Of a stretch of DNA of 64,000 nucleotides, positions 50,031-57,866 are shown in pieces. The stretch lies in NCBI RefSeq assembly GCF_000716435.1, contig NZ_JNWO01000011.1, forward strand, positions 1 to 64,000, given 5' to 3'. The notes beneath the pieces were generated by a model. The model ran no database searches and had not been told where the DNA came from. It was given only the letters and a program-made list of their open reading frames with translations. The translations under genes and the position numbers were made by a program. The stretch comes from Streptomyces xylophagus (lineage in GTDB: Bacteria > Actinomycetota > Actinomycetes > Streptomycetales > Streptomycetaceae). Position 1 is the stretch's first letter. Every line of letters begins with the position of its first letter.

Positions 50031-51401
50031 CTAGTTGAGGACGCCGGCCCCGGTCGTGGTGGCGAGTTCCGTCGGCAGGTTCTTGGCGGAGGTCTCCAGA
50101 CCGGTCGTGAGGGTCGGCGTCCAGTTCACGGTGGTCTTCAGCTTCTTGGAGTTGGCGGCGTTGTAGGCGGCGACGAGGTCGGTGGCCGTGCCGTTGACGA
50201 TGTTGCCGCTGCCCGCGATGGACCCGGTCCCGTCACCGCTGAACAGCTTGCCGAGCTTCTGACTGGCGGAAGTCTTCCAGTAGTTGTTCTGGACGACGAC
50301 CTGCGCCTTGGCCCGCGAGTTGACGCTGTACTGAAGGACGTACCCGTTGAGGGTCGTGGTGTCGAAGTAGTTGTTGTAGATGTGGATCTGCCCGATCCGG
50401 GCCAGCGGCGCCCGCTGCACGATCCCCTTCCACACGTTGTGGTGGATGGAGACGCGCAGCTTGCCGACGCTGTCGGTGTCGCTGCTGCCGATGAGCATCG
50501 TCTTGTCGTGGTTGGTGAACTGGTTGCGCTCCACGGTCACCAAGTCCGAGCCCTTGGTGATGTCGAGGTCGCCGTCGTGGATCTGATACTGGCGGCCGTA
50601 GTACGTAGGGTCGGAGGTGTCCAGTCCCGGCGCGTCGGTGAACGTGTTGTGGTCGGCCCACACATGCGTGGCACCGCGCAGCGTCACGGCGTCGTACTGC
50701 GAGTTCCAGTTGCCGCTGTCCCCGTCCGTCGGGTCCCACTGCGGGAAGCAGTCCTGGGTGGCGGCGAAGGTCAGGTTCCGCACGATGACGTTGTCCACGC
50801 CCTGTATCTGCAGCATGCCGCCGGTGATCCCGGCCTTGGTGCCGGGCACGCCCACGACGGTGGTGTTGGCGGGCACCCGGAAGATGATGTTCTTCCCCTG
50901 CTTGACCTGCGCGGCGGCCCGCGCCTTCTCCTGGGTACCGGAGGGCAGCTTGGAGGTGCCGTAGGTGGAAGGGGCGTAGGCCTTGAGGTAGGCGGACAGC
51001 GAATACCCGGTCCCCGCCGAGTAGTCGGCGCAGCTCAACTTCTTCCCGCTGTCGTCGGTGTTGGCGTCGATCGTGCCCTTGATCTTGACGATCCGGGGCG
51101 TGGTGTCACTGGCGGACCCGAGCGCCTTCACGAGCTGGGCGCGGGTGCTGACGGTGAAGGTGTGCGCGGCATCGGCCTTCGCGCCGCCGGTGGTACCGGT
51201 CCCGGACGACGCCCACCCGTCCTTCGCCGCGAGCGTCTGGTGGTACAGGTCGACGGTGGTACTGGCGGCGTTCGCGTTGAGTACGAGGATGCCGGCGCCG
51301 ATGCCCGCGGCGGCGGCAGCCGCGGTGACGACGATCGTGCGGCGCTTGCGGAGGGAGCGGCGGTGGGAGGGGGCGGGGGCGGGTGAAGCGGTGGCGGCCA
51401 C
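50031..51401 (-). CDS. Secreted pectate lyase, PL1-like
   Basis: AAGGACT precedes the GTG at 51401. The 456-residue precursor has a positively charged start (RRSLRKRRTIVVTAAAAAAG) and a signal peptide ending ANAA. The mature chain is a right-handed parallel beta-helix with PL1 signatures: GVDNVIVRNLTF, WNSQYDAVTLRGATHVWADH, then DGDLDITKGSDLVTVERNQF, and the catalytic-arginine region RVSIHHNVWKGIVQRAPLAR. Pectate lyases cut polygalacturonate by calcium-assisted beta-elimination outside the cell, for plant-litter breakdown. A long AT-rich palindrome lies 50 bp upstream, perhaps its operator. Confidence 0.9.
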   Translation of the reverse strand: MAATASPAPAPSHRRSLRKRRTIVVTAAAAAAGIGAGILVLNANAASTTVDLYHQTLAAKDGWASSGTGTTGGAKADAAHTFTVSTRAQLVKALGSASDTTPRIVKIKGTIDANTDDSGKKLSCADYSAGTGYSLSAYLKAYAPSTYGTSKLPSGTQEKARAAAQVKQGKNIIFRVPANTTVVGVPGTKAGITGGMLQIQGVDNVIVRNLTFAATQDCFPQWDPTDGDSGNWNSQYDAVTLRGATHVWADHNTFTDAPGLDTSDPTYYGRQYQIHDGDLDITKGSDLVTVERNQFTNHDKTMLIGSSDTDSVGKLRVSIHHNVWKGIVQRAPLARIGQIHIYNNYFDTTTLNGYVLQYSVNSRAKAQVVVQNNYWKTSASQKLGKLFSGDGTGSIAGSGNIVNGTATDLVAAYNAANSKKLKTTVNWTPTLTTGLETSAKNLPTELATTTGAGVLN

Positions 51402-51450
51402 GGGGGAGTCCTTCGGTGCGGTGAGGGGGTTACGACTCCTCAGTGGCCGT

Positions 51451-51495
51451 CAGGATCAAGAAGGTTGCCGCGGCTCGCCAACTTTCTTGATCCTG
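51451..51495. promoter_or_regulatory. 18-bp inverted repeat upstream of the pectate lyase gene
   Basis: CAGGATCAAGAAGGTTGC (51451-51468) and CCAACTTTCTTGATCCTG (51478-51495) pair with only a few mismatches around a 9-bp centre. The centre is 72 bp before the pectate lyase start and 16 bp beyond the stop of the dioxygenase gene. It may be an operator for the lyase, or a stem-loop ending the dioxygenase transcript. It lacks a U tract and is less GC-rich than local terminators. Confidence 0.6.
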
Positions 51496-51510
51496 AGCAC
51501 AGTTAACGAT

Positions 51511-52512
51511 CTATGAGGATGCCGACGCCGACGCGCTCGGCTGGGTGTCCGTACTGTCATGGGTCTCGTCGGGGGCGACGCTCATCGTGAGGTGGGCGCG
51601 GACCCCCTTGGCGATGTCGGCGGTGCGCTTCTTGTCGTACTCGAGGAAGAGCAGGCCGCCTTCGTGGCCGTTCTGCGGGTAGATCGTGTCCTCGGTGAGG
51701 GTGGTGCGGGTGGTGGTGTTGGTGGAGTACGGCGCGACTGTCGCCGACGCCAGCACCGACTTCTCGTCGAAGAACAACTGGCCCGTGTGGCAGGTGTGCC
51801 CGCCTTCATAACCCGCGTCGGTCCACTCACCATCGACATGCACCTTGACGTGGATGTGCACGCAACGGCCCTGATACCACCCCGGGAACACCGTCTTGAA
51901 GGTGACGTAACCGTGCTTGTCGGTCCGCCAGGTGCCGCGCAAGTACCGCTCGTCGTCGGTCGGTTCGGAGTGCCCGCCACCGGTTCCGCCGGAGGGGGCG
52001 CCGGACGGGGGCTCGCCGGTAGGCGTACCTGTCGGCGTACCCGAGGGCGCGTCGGTGGGAGCGCCGCCGCCTCCGGCTCCGCCGCTGCCCATCGCCTCGT
52101 AGCCGGAGTAGATGCCGAGCGCGCTGCAGTGCCAGATGTCGACGGCCGCGTTCCTGATCGGCTTGCAGGTCTCCGCGTCGATCACCTTGAGAGTGAGGGT
52201 CATGGGAATGCCCTCCTCGTCCTCGGTGATGTCCTGCCGGATCTTGTCGGCGTCGATGTAGTACGGCCCCTCGGTGGTCTCCGAGGTGAGCGTGTAACAC
52301 GCCTCGCCGGCGCTCGGCGTGCCCTTCACGTTCACGGGGGAGGTCGCCCCGTCCGCGAACGCACTCGCGGCAAGCCCTCCACCCACACCCACCGCGGCAA
52401 CGGCGGCTCCGCCGGCGACGACGACCTTGCGCCGGGTCAAGTCCCGTTTGTGCGCGGGGGATTGGTTACGCGGTTGCTCCAGCGACTCGTGCGCTGTTTC
52501 GTTTCCCGTCAT
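51511..52512 (-). CDS. Tat-exported intradiol dioxygenase-like protein 1
   Basis: The 333-residue precursor has a Tat signal (RDLTRRKVVVAGGAAVAAVG) and an intradiol-dioxygenase domain. The non-heme iron ligands appear as Tyr in EGPYYIDADK, Tyr in PGWYQGR and two His in CVHIHVKV, and IWHCSALGIYSGYE is the conserved active-site strand. Between the strand and the second half there is a 35-residue Gly/Pro/Thr insert (PTDAPSGTPTGTPTGEPPSG). The tail is Ser/Ala-rich (SASASS). The soluble family members open catechol or protocatechuate rings. This is an exported relative with unknown substrate. A paralogue is at 56779. Confidence 0.87.
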   Translation of the reverse strand: MTGNETAHESLEQPRNQSPAHKRDLTRRKVVVAGGAAVAAVGVGGGLAASAFADGATSPVNVKGTPSAGEACYTLTSETTEGPYYIDADKIRQDITEDEEGIPMTLTLKVIDAETCKPIRNAAVDIWHCSALGIYSGYEAMGSGGAGGGGAPTDAPSGTPTGTPTGEPPSGAPSGGTGGGHSEPTDDERYLRGTWRTDKHGYVTFKTVFPGWYQGRCVHIHVKVHVDGEWTDAGYEGGHTCHTGQLFFDEKSVLASATVAPYSTNTTTRTTLTEDTIYPQNGHEGGLLFLEYDKKRTADIAKGVRAHLTMSVAPDETHDSTDTQPSASASASS

Positions 52513-52589
52513 GCCCGGACCGTAGGTAAGAGGCCTGTAAGAAGCATGGGTGTGGGCTGTGCTTTCCCATGAAACCTGAAGTCGCCTCC

Positions 52590-52763
52590 TCAGCTTGAGC
52601 GGATGCGGTGGAGGAGGGCGGCGAGGGTGGTGGGGGTGAGGGGGAGTATTCGGGTGGGGTCGTCGCTCTCGCGGAGGAGCAACGAAGCGTCGATACGGGC
52701 GAGTTCGACGCAGGAGGACCCGTCCGAGCCGCTTGAGAAGGTCGACTTCTGCCACTGAATCAC
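52590..52763 (-). CDS. DUF397 domain protein
   Basis: The 57-residue product starts with GTG at 52763, two bases after the stop of the upstream WhiJ-like gene, with AAGGAG inside that gene's end as its ribosome site. The sequence is MIQWQKSTFSSGSDGSSCVE followed by LARIDASLLLRESDDPTRIL, the normal DUF397 W-x-K-S-x-F-S, C-V-E and R-x-S-D order. The tail TLAALLHRIRSS is helical. It belongs with the WhiJ-like gene and the divergent HATPase gene to a complete set. DUF397 proteins modulate WhiJ-like repressors, and the mechanism here is unknown. Confidence 0.82.
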   Translation of the reverse strand: MIQWQKSTFSSGSDGSSCVELARIDASLLLRESDDPTRILPLTPTTLAALLHRIRSS

Positions 52764-52765
52764 GG

Positions 52766-53614
52766 CTACAACTCCTTGGCGAGGCGATGGACAAAGTCCC
52801 GCGACCGGGCGGGCTCAAGCGATGCCGACTCCACTTTACGGAAGAGTGTTCGCATCGCCTGAAGCTGTGCGGCCGCATCCACGAACGCCGCTCCGGACGG
52901 AGTGTCCTTCTGCACGGTGTCCAGCGCCGGGACGCGTCCGCCCGCGTACAACAGCGCCGCACTCGCACCCGCGAACCCGTCGACGTCGAACGGGATCACA
53001 CGCATGGTGACACCAGGCCGCTCCGACTGCGCTAGGAGTTCGTCGAGTTGCCCCCGTGCCACACTCCGGTCAGCGACCCGGGTCCGCAGGACGGACTCGT
53101 GCAGTACAGCCGTGTACGGCGACTCACCGCCCCTCGCCAGGGTCGCTTTGCGGCGCATGCGGTGGGCAACTCTCGCCTCCAACTCGTTCCCCGGGAGTTC
53201 CGGCCGCCAGTAGGCGAAAACAGCACGTGCGTAGTCCTCTGTCTGCAGAGGCCCCGTGACATGCGTGGTACCAATCTCCTCGACGAAGGCCGCGTGGTAC
53301 TCCAGCTCCGCCAAATCAAGGAAGGACGGCGGAAGGATGTCCCGGTACCCCTCCCACCATCCATCGGTGCGGTCCGTCGCCATCTCCACCAGCGCATCGA
53401 TCAACTGGGCATCCGTGCAGGTGTATTGAGCCGCAATCCGCCGCACCCGCGCCTCGCTGACGCCGGCGACCCCCGACTCGATCTGGCTCATCGTCACCGA
53501 GATCGTGCCCAGCGACTCAGCCGCCTGGCGTGCTGTCAGACCCGCCGCCTCACGCAGCCTGCGCAACTCCCGCCCCAGCCGCCGCTGTCGGGCCGTTGGC
53601 TGCTTTCGTGGCAC
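52766..53614 (-). CDS. WhiJ-like XRE regulator with DUF5753
   Basis: The GTG at 53614 has GGAGG 5 nt upstream and gives 282 residues. The helix-turn-helix (10-60) reads RRLGRELRRLREAAGLTARQ and then GTISVTMSQIESGVAGVSEA. DUF5753 (about 90-275) has YHAAFVEEIGTTHVTGPLQT, VLHESVLRTRVADRS, MRVIPFDVDGFAGASAALLY and AFVDAAAQLQAMRTLF. This is the WhiJ-type architecture. It is divergent from a HATPase gene and followed at once by its DUF397 partner, forming the usual Streptomyces three-gene set that modulates sporulation or antibiotic production. Confidence 0.9.
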   Translation of the reverse strand: MPRKQPTARQRRLGRELRRLREAAGLTARQAAESLGTISVTMSQIESGVAGVSEARVRRIAAQYTCTDAQLIDALVEMATDRTDGWWEGYRDILPPSFLDLAELEYHAAFVEEIGTTHVTGPLQTEDYARAVFAYWRPELPGNELEARVAHRMRRKATLARGGESPYTAVLHESVLRTRVADRSVARGQLDELLAQSERPGVTMRVIPFDVDGFAGASAALLYAGGRVPALDTVQKDTPSGAAFVDAAAQLQAMRTLFRKVESASLEPARSRDFVHRLAKEL

Positions 53615-53832
53615 CTACGCCTCCCCGCTTCCACCACATTGGGTGACCAGGTTACGACAACAGGTTGCGCCGTACTAACTTTATTCTCTACCGTCAGTCA
53701 CGCGACGCACACCCTGCGGAACACCGGGACCCCGGAAGCGCACCGCCCCGCCATGCCATGCCGGCCGCGACAAGCCACCGCCCGCCGACCCGCACCACAC
53801 GCCAACTCCCCCTCCCTGACCAGGAGTCACGC

Positions 53833-54255
53833 ATGCCCGAATCCAAAGAGCCGCCCGCCCCCTGGGAGTACACCCTCACCATCCCCCACGACCTCCGCGC
53901 AGTCACGGTCAGCCGCCGCACCCTCCGCCTGATCCTCACGATGCACGGACTGATCGGCCTGGTCGACACCGCCGAACTCCTCGCAACGGAGTTGGTCTCC
54001 AACGCCGTACGCCACACGAAAGGCCCCGTGATCCTCCGGGTCGCCTGGAAACCCGGCACCCTCCGCATCGGCGCCTGGGACGCGAGCCCCGAACCCCCGG
54101 AACCACCAAGGGAGTTGGCCAAGCTCCTGGACATAGAGGAGGGCCGGGGTCTGGGCCTGGTCAGGGCCTGCGCCGACCTCTGGGGCTGGCAGCCGCTGTC
54201 CAGGAACGGCAGCAAGGGCAAGTACGTCTGGTGCGAACTGACCACGGCGGCCTGA
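53833..54255 (+). CDS. HATPase domain protein (anti-sigma-kinase-like)
   Basis: CAGGAGT lies 7 nt before the ATG at 53833. The 140-residue protein is a small GHKL ATPase. It has HGLIGLVDTAELLATELVSN with the N-box ELVSNAVRH, LRIGAWDASPEPPEPP as the G1 box (D-x-S) and EEGRGLGLVRACADLWGW as the G2 box, with a C-terminal GKYVWCEL strand. Such proteins phosphorylate anti-anti-sigma factors or bind sigma factors, as RsbW/SpoIIAB do. It completes the three-gene set with the divergent WhiJ-like and DUF397 genes. Its N-terminal block matches the broken fragment at 2150-2293. Confidence 0.88.
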   Translation: MPESKEPPAPWEYTLTIPHDLRAVTVSRRTLRLILTMHGLIGLVDTAELLATELVSNAVRHTKGPVILRVAWKPGTLRIGAWDASPEPPEPPRELAKLLDIEEGRGLGLVRACADLWGWQPLSRNGSKGKYVWCELTTAA

Positions 54256-54323
54256 ACGTTCCTCCGCCCCTCGAAAGAGTGAACGTCACCGATTCGGCCG
54301 GACATCTCCGTCCTTGATCCACC

Positions 54324-54329
54324 TAGGTT
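54324..54329 (+). promoter_or_regulatory. -10 element for the leaderless Rpn-like gene
   Basis: TAGGTT starts exactly 12 nt before the ATG at 54336, with no Shine-Dalgarno. A -35 is not clear. Confidence 0.45.
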
Positions 54330-54335
54330 GCGCAC

Positions 54336-55274
54336 ATGGTCACATCAACCCACGAGGCGACCCACCGGCTCTTCCAGGAGCATCCGGAGGCCCTCACCCT
54401 CGTCTTCGAGTCGCTGGGCATCCCGCCGCCCGCGAAGTCGGACTTCGGCTCGATCACACCCGACGCCACCGAAATCCGGCCCCTTGAGCGCCGAGTGGAC
54501 ACGGTGCTCAAGTTCGAACCCGCCATGGGAGAGAGCTTCCTGCTCGCCATCGAGTCCCAGACCAAGAAGGACCCGGACAAGGCGAAGAGCTGGGCCTATT
54601 ACGTGGCGCACCTCAGCGCGAAGTACGACATGCCGGTGCTGTTGGTGGCCGTATGCCGAGACCGGTCGACGGCAAAGTGGGCAGCCGGTCCCTTCGAGTG
54701 CGCCGTCGGCCCGTGGTCGACCCAGGTCACACGCCCGTTCGTGCTGGGACCGGGCACCGTCCCGGTGATCACCGACGAGTCGACGGTGGCCCAACAGCCG
54801 GCGCTGTCCGTGCTCTCGGCGATGGTTCATAGCGATGACCGCAGGGCGCCCGCCATACTGGAAGCGATGGTTCGTGGCCTCCTGTCGTTCGATCCGGACA
54901 CCACGGCGTACTGGTTCGAGGTTCTGGAAGTCGGCCTGGAGAACACTCCGGTCAAGGAGAAATGGAGAGAGCTGATGTCGAACGTCATCACCCACTTCCC
55001 GGGCCACGGGACGATCTACGAGGAGAGGTACCTGGAGGGCAAGGCCGAGGGGAAGGCCGAAGGCAAGACAGAGGGCAAGGCCGAGGAGGGCGCCTCGTTC
55101 ATCCTGCGCGTGCTGGAAAAGCACGGCATCGACGTCCCTGAAGACATCCGCGAACGCATCACCTCCTGCACCGACCTCGACACCCTCACCCTCTGGTTCG
55201 ACCGTTCCCTTACCGCCTCCACGGCCGAAGACCTGTTCGTCGAGACCCCTGAGGCTTCCGAGCCCGGTGCATAA
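54336..55274 (+). CDS. Rpn-like/PD-(D/E)XK nuclease-type protein
   Basis: The 312-residue protein resembles Rpn/transposase_31-type nucleases, with RRVDTVLKFEPAMGESFLLA then IESQTKKDPDKAKSWAYYVA (D, E and Q/K of a PD-(D/E)XK fold near residues 54-80) and LSAKYDMPVLLVAVCRD. A helical central part and a C-terminal 20-residue run of EGKAEGKAEGKTEGKAE (about 232-250) follow, then a helical tail. Such proteins are abundant in Streptomyces, and their role is not settled. Nuclease activity is inferred. A leaderless start is likely. It is the next gene after the HATPase gene. Confidence 0.7.
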   Translation: MVTSTHEATHRLFQEHPEALTLVFESLGIPPPAKSDFGSITPDATEIRPLERRVDTVLKFEPAMGESFLLAIESQTKKDPDKAKSWAYYVAHLSAKYDMPVLLVAVCRDRSTAKWAAGPFECAVGPWSTQVTRPFVLGPGTVPVITDESTVAQQPALSVLSAMVHSDDRRAPAILEAMVRGLLSFDPDTTAYWFEVLEVGLENTPVKEKWRELMSNVITHFPGHGTIYEERYLEGKAEGKAEGKTEGKAEEGASFILRVLEKHGIDVPEDIRERITSCTDLDTLTLWFDRSLTASTAEDLFVETPEASEPGA

Positions 55275-55302
55275 CCCGTCGCCGGGGCTGACAGTCAACG
55301 CA

Positions 55303-55308
55303 TAGGCT
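55303..55308 (+). promoter_or_regulatory. Possible -10 element for the gene at 55316
   Basis: TAGGCT starts 13 nt before the ATG at 55316. No Shine-Dalgarno is seen, so a leaderless transcript is plausible. Confidence 0.4.
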
Positions 55309-55315
55309 CCCCCGC

Positions 55316-56125
55316 ATGCCCGAACTCCCCACCCTTCACGAAGCCACCATCGACGCCATCGTCGGACATGCCGGTGGCGCGACACTGCCCTTCCAGGAAG
55401 CTCAGCGGGACGTAGGTCACGCGACGTTCTTCTGGTTCAACGAGCTCGTGCAGAGCGCACCGGACGGTGACGTGGTTCGCCAATTCCTCGTGACAGCAGG
55501 GGAGTCGACACGGATCGAACTCGCCGAGGTGAACATACGGCCGTCGCTGTGCGACCCGGCGCCGAGTGCCGGGAAACTGCTCATGACCGACTTCGCCGAG
55601 GGCTGGACCCACCTGGGCGACTCGGGCGGCCTGGGTGTCGCGGTGATGCCCGCAGCCGTTCTGCACGCGTACGCCGACCGCAAGGGCTGGCGTTGGAACA
55701 CCGACGAGATAACCGACGGCATCGCCGCCAGGGACGAGGACATCGCGCGGATCGGTGCCGAACCCGTCGTAGCGTATGTCCTGGGTCACGACGTGAACCC
55801 TGACGACGGCGCCCGCAATCAGGCCGCGGTGGTCGGCGAGGTCGCCCGCGCGGGCGACGGAACCATCCGCTGGGGCGGCCGGCTTCCCCAAGGGTGCGTG
55901 GGCGCCCCGGTGTTCATGTCCGTCCCCCTCGACGGCAACAGCTTCAAACTGGTCTGCGTGGGAGTCGCGCTGCCGGCCGACGAACGCGACCTCGGCCACC
56001 ACCCCGTGGCCACCTTCGACGCCATCAGGCGGGCCCTGGACGCACTCGATTCCGAGACCCCGGCGCCCACTGCCGTCACCCTCACTCCGCCCCGCAAACG
56101 CCGCTGGTGGCAGCGCCGTAGCTGA
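55316..56125 (+). CDS. Uncharacterised protein with a trypsin-like C-terminal motif
   Basis: The 269-residue soluble protein has no signal peptide. Its C-terminal half contains GRLPQGCVGAPVFMSVPLDG then KLVCVGVALPADERDLGHHP, a layout like the G-x-S-G-x-P-V nucleophile strand of chymotrypsin-fold proteases, but with Val where the Ser should be. GDSGGLGVAVMP occurs earlier (about 104-115). It ends with a basic patch (RKRRWWQRRS). It may be an inactive protease-fold protein or unrelated. I do not know a role. It follows the Rpn-like gene on the same strand. Confidence 0.5.
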   Translation: MPELPTLHEATIDAIVGHAGGATLPFQEAQRDVGHATFFWFNELVQSAPDGDVVRQFLVTAGESTRIELAEVNIRPSLCDPAPSAGKLLMTDFAEGWTHLGDSGGLGVAVMPAAVLHAYADRKGWRWNTDEITDGIAARDEDIARIGAEPVVAYVLGHDVNPDDGARNQAAVVGEVARAGDGTIRWGGRLPQGCVGAPVFMSVPLDGNSFKLVCVGVALPADERDLGHHPVATFDAIRRALDALDSETPAPTAVTLTPPRKRRWWQRRS

Positions 56126-56192
56126 CCCGTCGCCCCGGCCACCGCACGGCCCGAGCCCAGACTCCGGGCCGGTATCCCCGCTCTCCGCTCGT

Positions 56193-56576
56193 CTACGCGG
56201 CCGAGTCCGCCAGCTCCACCCCTCGCCCCAGCGCCGCACGCGCCGTAGCGATATGAGCGAGGCCCTCCTGGGCGAACCGGGTCGCCTGGGCGTATTCGTT
56301 CGCGGTGTGGGCCGCGGTCAGCTGGGCCCCGGCGGCCCGGTGGCACTCGGCGGCAGCCGTCAGCGCGCGCGTAGCGATCTCGTCGGCGCCCGCCCAGATC
56401 CTCGCCTCGGGGACGGACAGGCTCGCGCCGAGCCGCAGTACCCAGCCGCTGGCCTCGACCTCCGCGTCCAGGTCGGACAGGTCGGACCCGCCCCGCGCCC
56501 CGTGCGCGCGCCGCAGGAGGACGACGGCGAACGCCGCCCCGACGATCAACAGCAGTGCGAGCACGATGTATCCCAT
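56193..56576 (-). CDS. Small membrane-anchored helical protein
   Basis: GGGAGGAAGCG precedes the ATG at 56576. The 127-residue product has one N-terminal membrane helix (GYIVLALLLIVGAAFAVVLL), then RRAHGARGGSDLSDLDAEVE and a long helical domain rich in Ala and charged residues (TRALTAAAECHRAAGAQLTA, FAQEGLAHIATARAALGRGV). It is a bitopic protein with a cytoplasmic helical hairpin. No family could be named. It stands between the protease-like gene (convergent) and the second dioxygenase gene. Confidence 0.75.
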   Translation of the reverse strand: MGYIVLALLLIVGAAFAVVLLRRAHGARGGSDLSDLDAEVEASGWVLRLGASLSVPEARIWAGADEIATRALTAAAECHRAAGAQLTAAHTANEYAQATRFAQEGLAHIATARAALGRGVELADSAA

Positions 56577-56778
56577 CGCTTCCTCCCGGCGTTCCCATGG
56601 TCCATGAGGCCGGGGGGGTCCGACCTCGTACGTCCATGACACGCCCTGCCTCTGTGCAGGCACATCGATATTCCTGTGTGTCCGCTGCGAGGTTTCCATG
56701 GCGGGGGGCCGGTGGGACGTACGAGGTCGGTGGGAACCGGTGCGAGCCGGTGTCAGTCCGTGCGCGTCGCCGTGTCCG

Positions 56779-57768
56779 TCAGCTTGCCGTCGCCGACGGC
56801 GAGGCGGAAGCAGAAGCAGAAGCCGACGGGGCCGGTCCGCCGCCCCCGCCCTCCCCGTCGTTCGTCTCGTCCGGCGCCACCCCGAGCGTCAGATGCCCGT
56901 GGACGCCCCGCCCGATGTGCCGCCTGTCGTACTTGAGGTAGAGCAGGCCGCCCTCGTGGCCGTTCTGGGGATAGATGCCGTCCTCGGTGAGCGTCGTACG
57001 GGTCGCCGTGTTCGAGACGTACGGCTCCAGTACCGCCGTCGCCAGGACCGACTTCTCGTCGAAGAACAGCTGGCCCGTGTGGCAGGTGTGGCCGCCCTCG
57101 TAGCCCGCGTCGGTCCACTCGCCGTCGACGTGGACCTTGACGTGAATGTGGACGCAGCGGCCCTGGTACCAACCCGGGAACACCGTCTTGAAGGTGACGT
57201 GTCCGTGGCGGTCGGTGTGCCAGGTGCCGCGCAGGAAGCGGTCGTCGTCGGTGGGTTCCTGGTGGCCGCCGCCGCCACCGGGCGGCGGACCACCCGTCGG
57301 GGTGCCGGTCGGGGTGCCCGAGGGCGGCGCGCCCGTGGGGGCCGGGCCGCCACCGCCACCCGCCTCGTAGCCGGAGTAGACGCCCGTCGCGTTGCAGTGC
57401 CAGATGTCCACGGCCGCGTTGCGGAGGGGTCTGCAGGTGTCCGCGTCGATCACCTTCAGGTCCAGGGTGAGCGGGATGCCCTCCTGGTCCTCCGTCACGT
57501 CGCGGCGGATCTTGTCGGCGTCGATGTAGTACGGGCCCTCGGTCAGCTCGGAGGTGAGCGTGTAGCACGCCTCCCCCGAGGCCGGCGGTGTCCCTTTCGG
57601 CGGACGCGGACCGCCGCGCTCCTGCGCCGAGGCGTTCACCGACAGCGCTCCGGCGACACCCACCGCCGTCACCGCCACACCGCCGGCCGCCAGGACCGTA
57701 CGACGTGCCAACCGGCCCTTGTCCTCGGGGACTTCAGAATCCATGGGGGGTACTGGGGAATCCGTCAT
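56779..57768 (-). CDS. Tat-exported intradiol dioxygenase-like protein 2
   Basis: The ATG at 57768 gives a 329-residue precursor with a Tat-like signal (GRLARRTVLAAGGVAVTAVG). The iron-ligand strands match protein 1: EGPYYIDADK, IWHCNATGVYSGYE, PGWYQGRCVHIHVKV. It also has the same Gly/Pro/Thr insertion (GAPPSGTPTGTPTGGPPPGG) and the same Ser/Ala tail ([15 protein letters not shown]). Protein and DNA identity with 51511-52512 is high through the middle, so the two derive from a gene duplication. An exported ring-opening oxygenase is likely, with the substrate unknown. Confidence 0.87.
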   Translation of the reverse strand: MTDSPVPPMDSEVPEDKGRLARRTVLAAGGVAVTAVGVAGALSVNASAQERGGPRPPKGTPPASGEACYTLTSELTEGPYYIDADKIRRDVTEDQEGIPLTLDLKVIDADTCRPLRNAAVDIWHCNATGVYSGYEAGGGGGPAPTGAPPSGTPTGTPTGGPPPGGGGGHQEPTDDDRFLRGTWHTDRHGHVTFKTVFPGWYQGRCVHIHVKVHVDGEWTDAGYEGGHTCHTGQLFFDEKSVLATAVLEPYVSNTATRTTLTEDGIYPQNGHEGGLLYLKYDRRHIGRGVHGHLTLGVAPDETNDGEGGGGGPAPSASASASASPSATAS

Positions 57769-57866
57769 GCCCGGGACGCTAGGGGCACCCAACATGACAT
57801 GAACATGAGAATGCGCTGTGAATCCTGTGCGCAAGCGAGAGGGGCTCGGCTCCCGCCAAACGCGTA

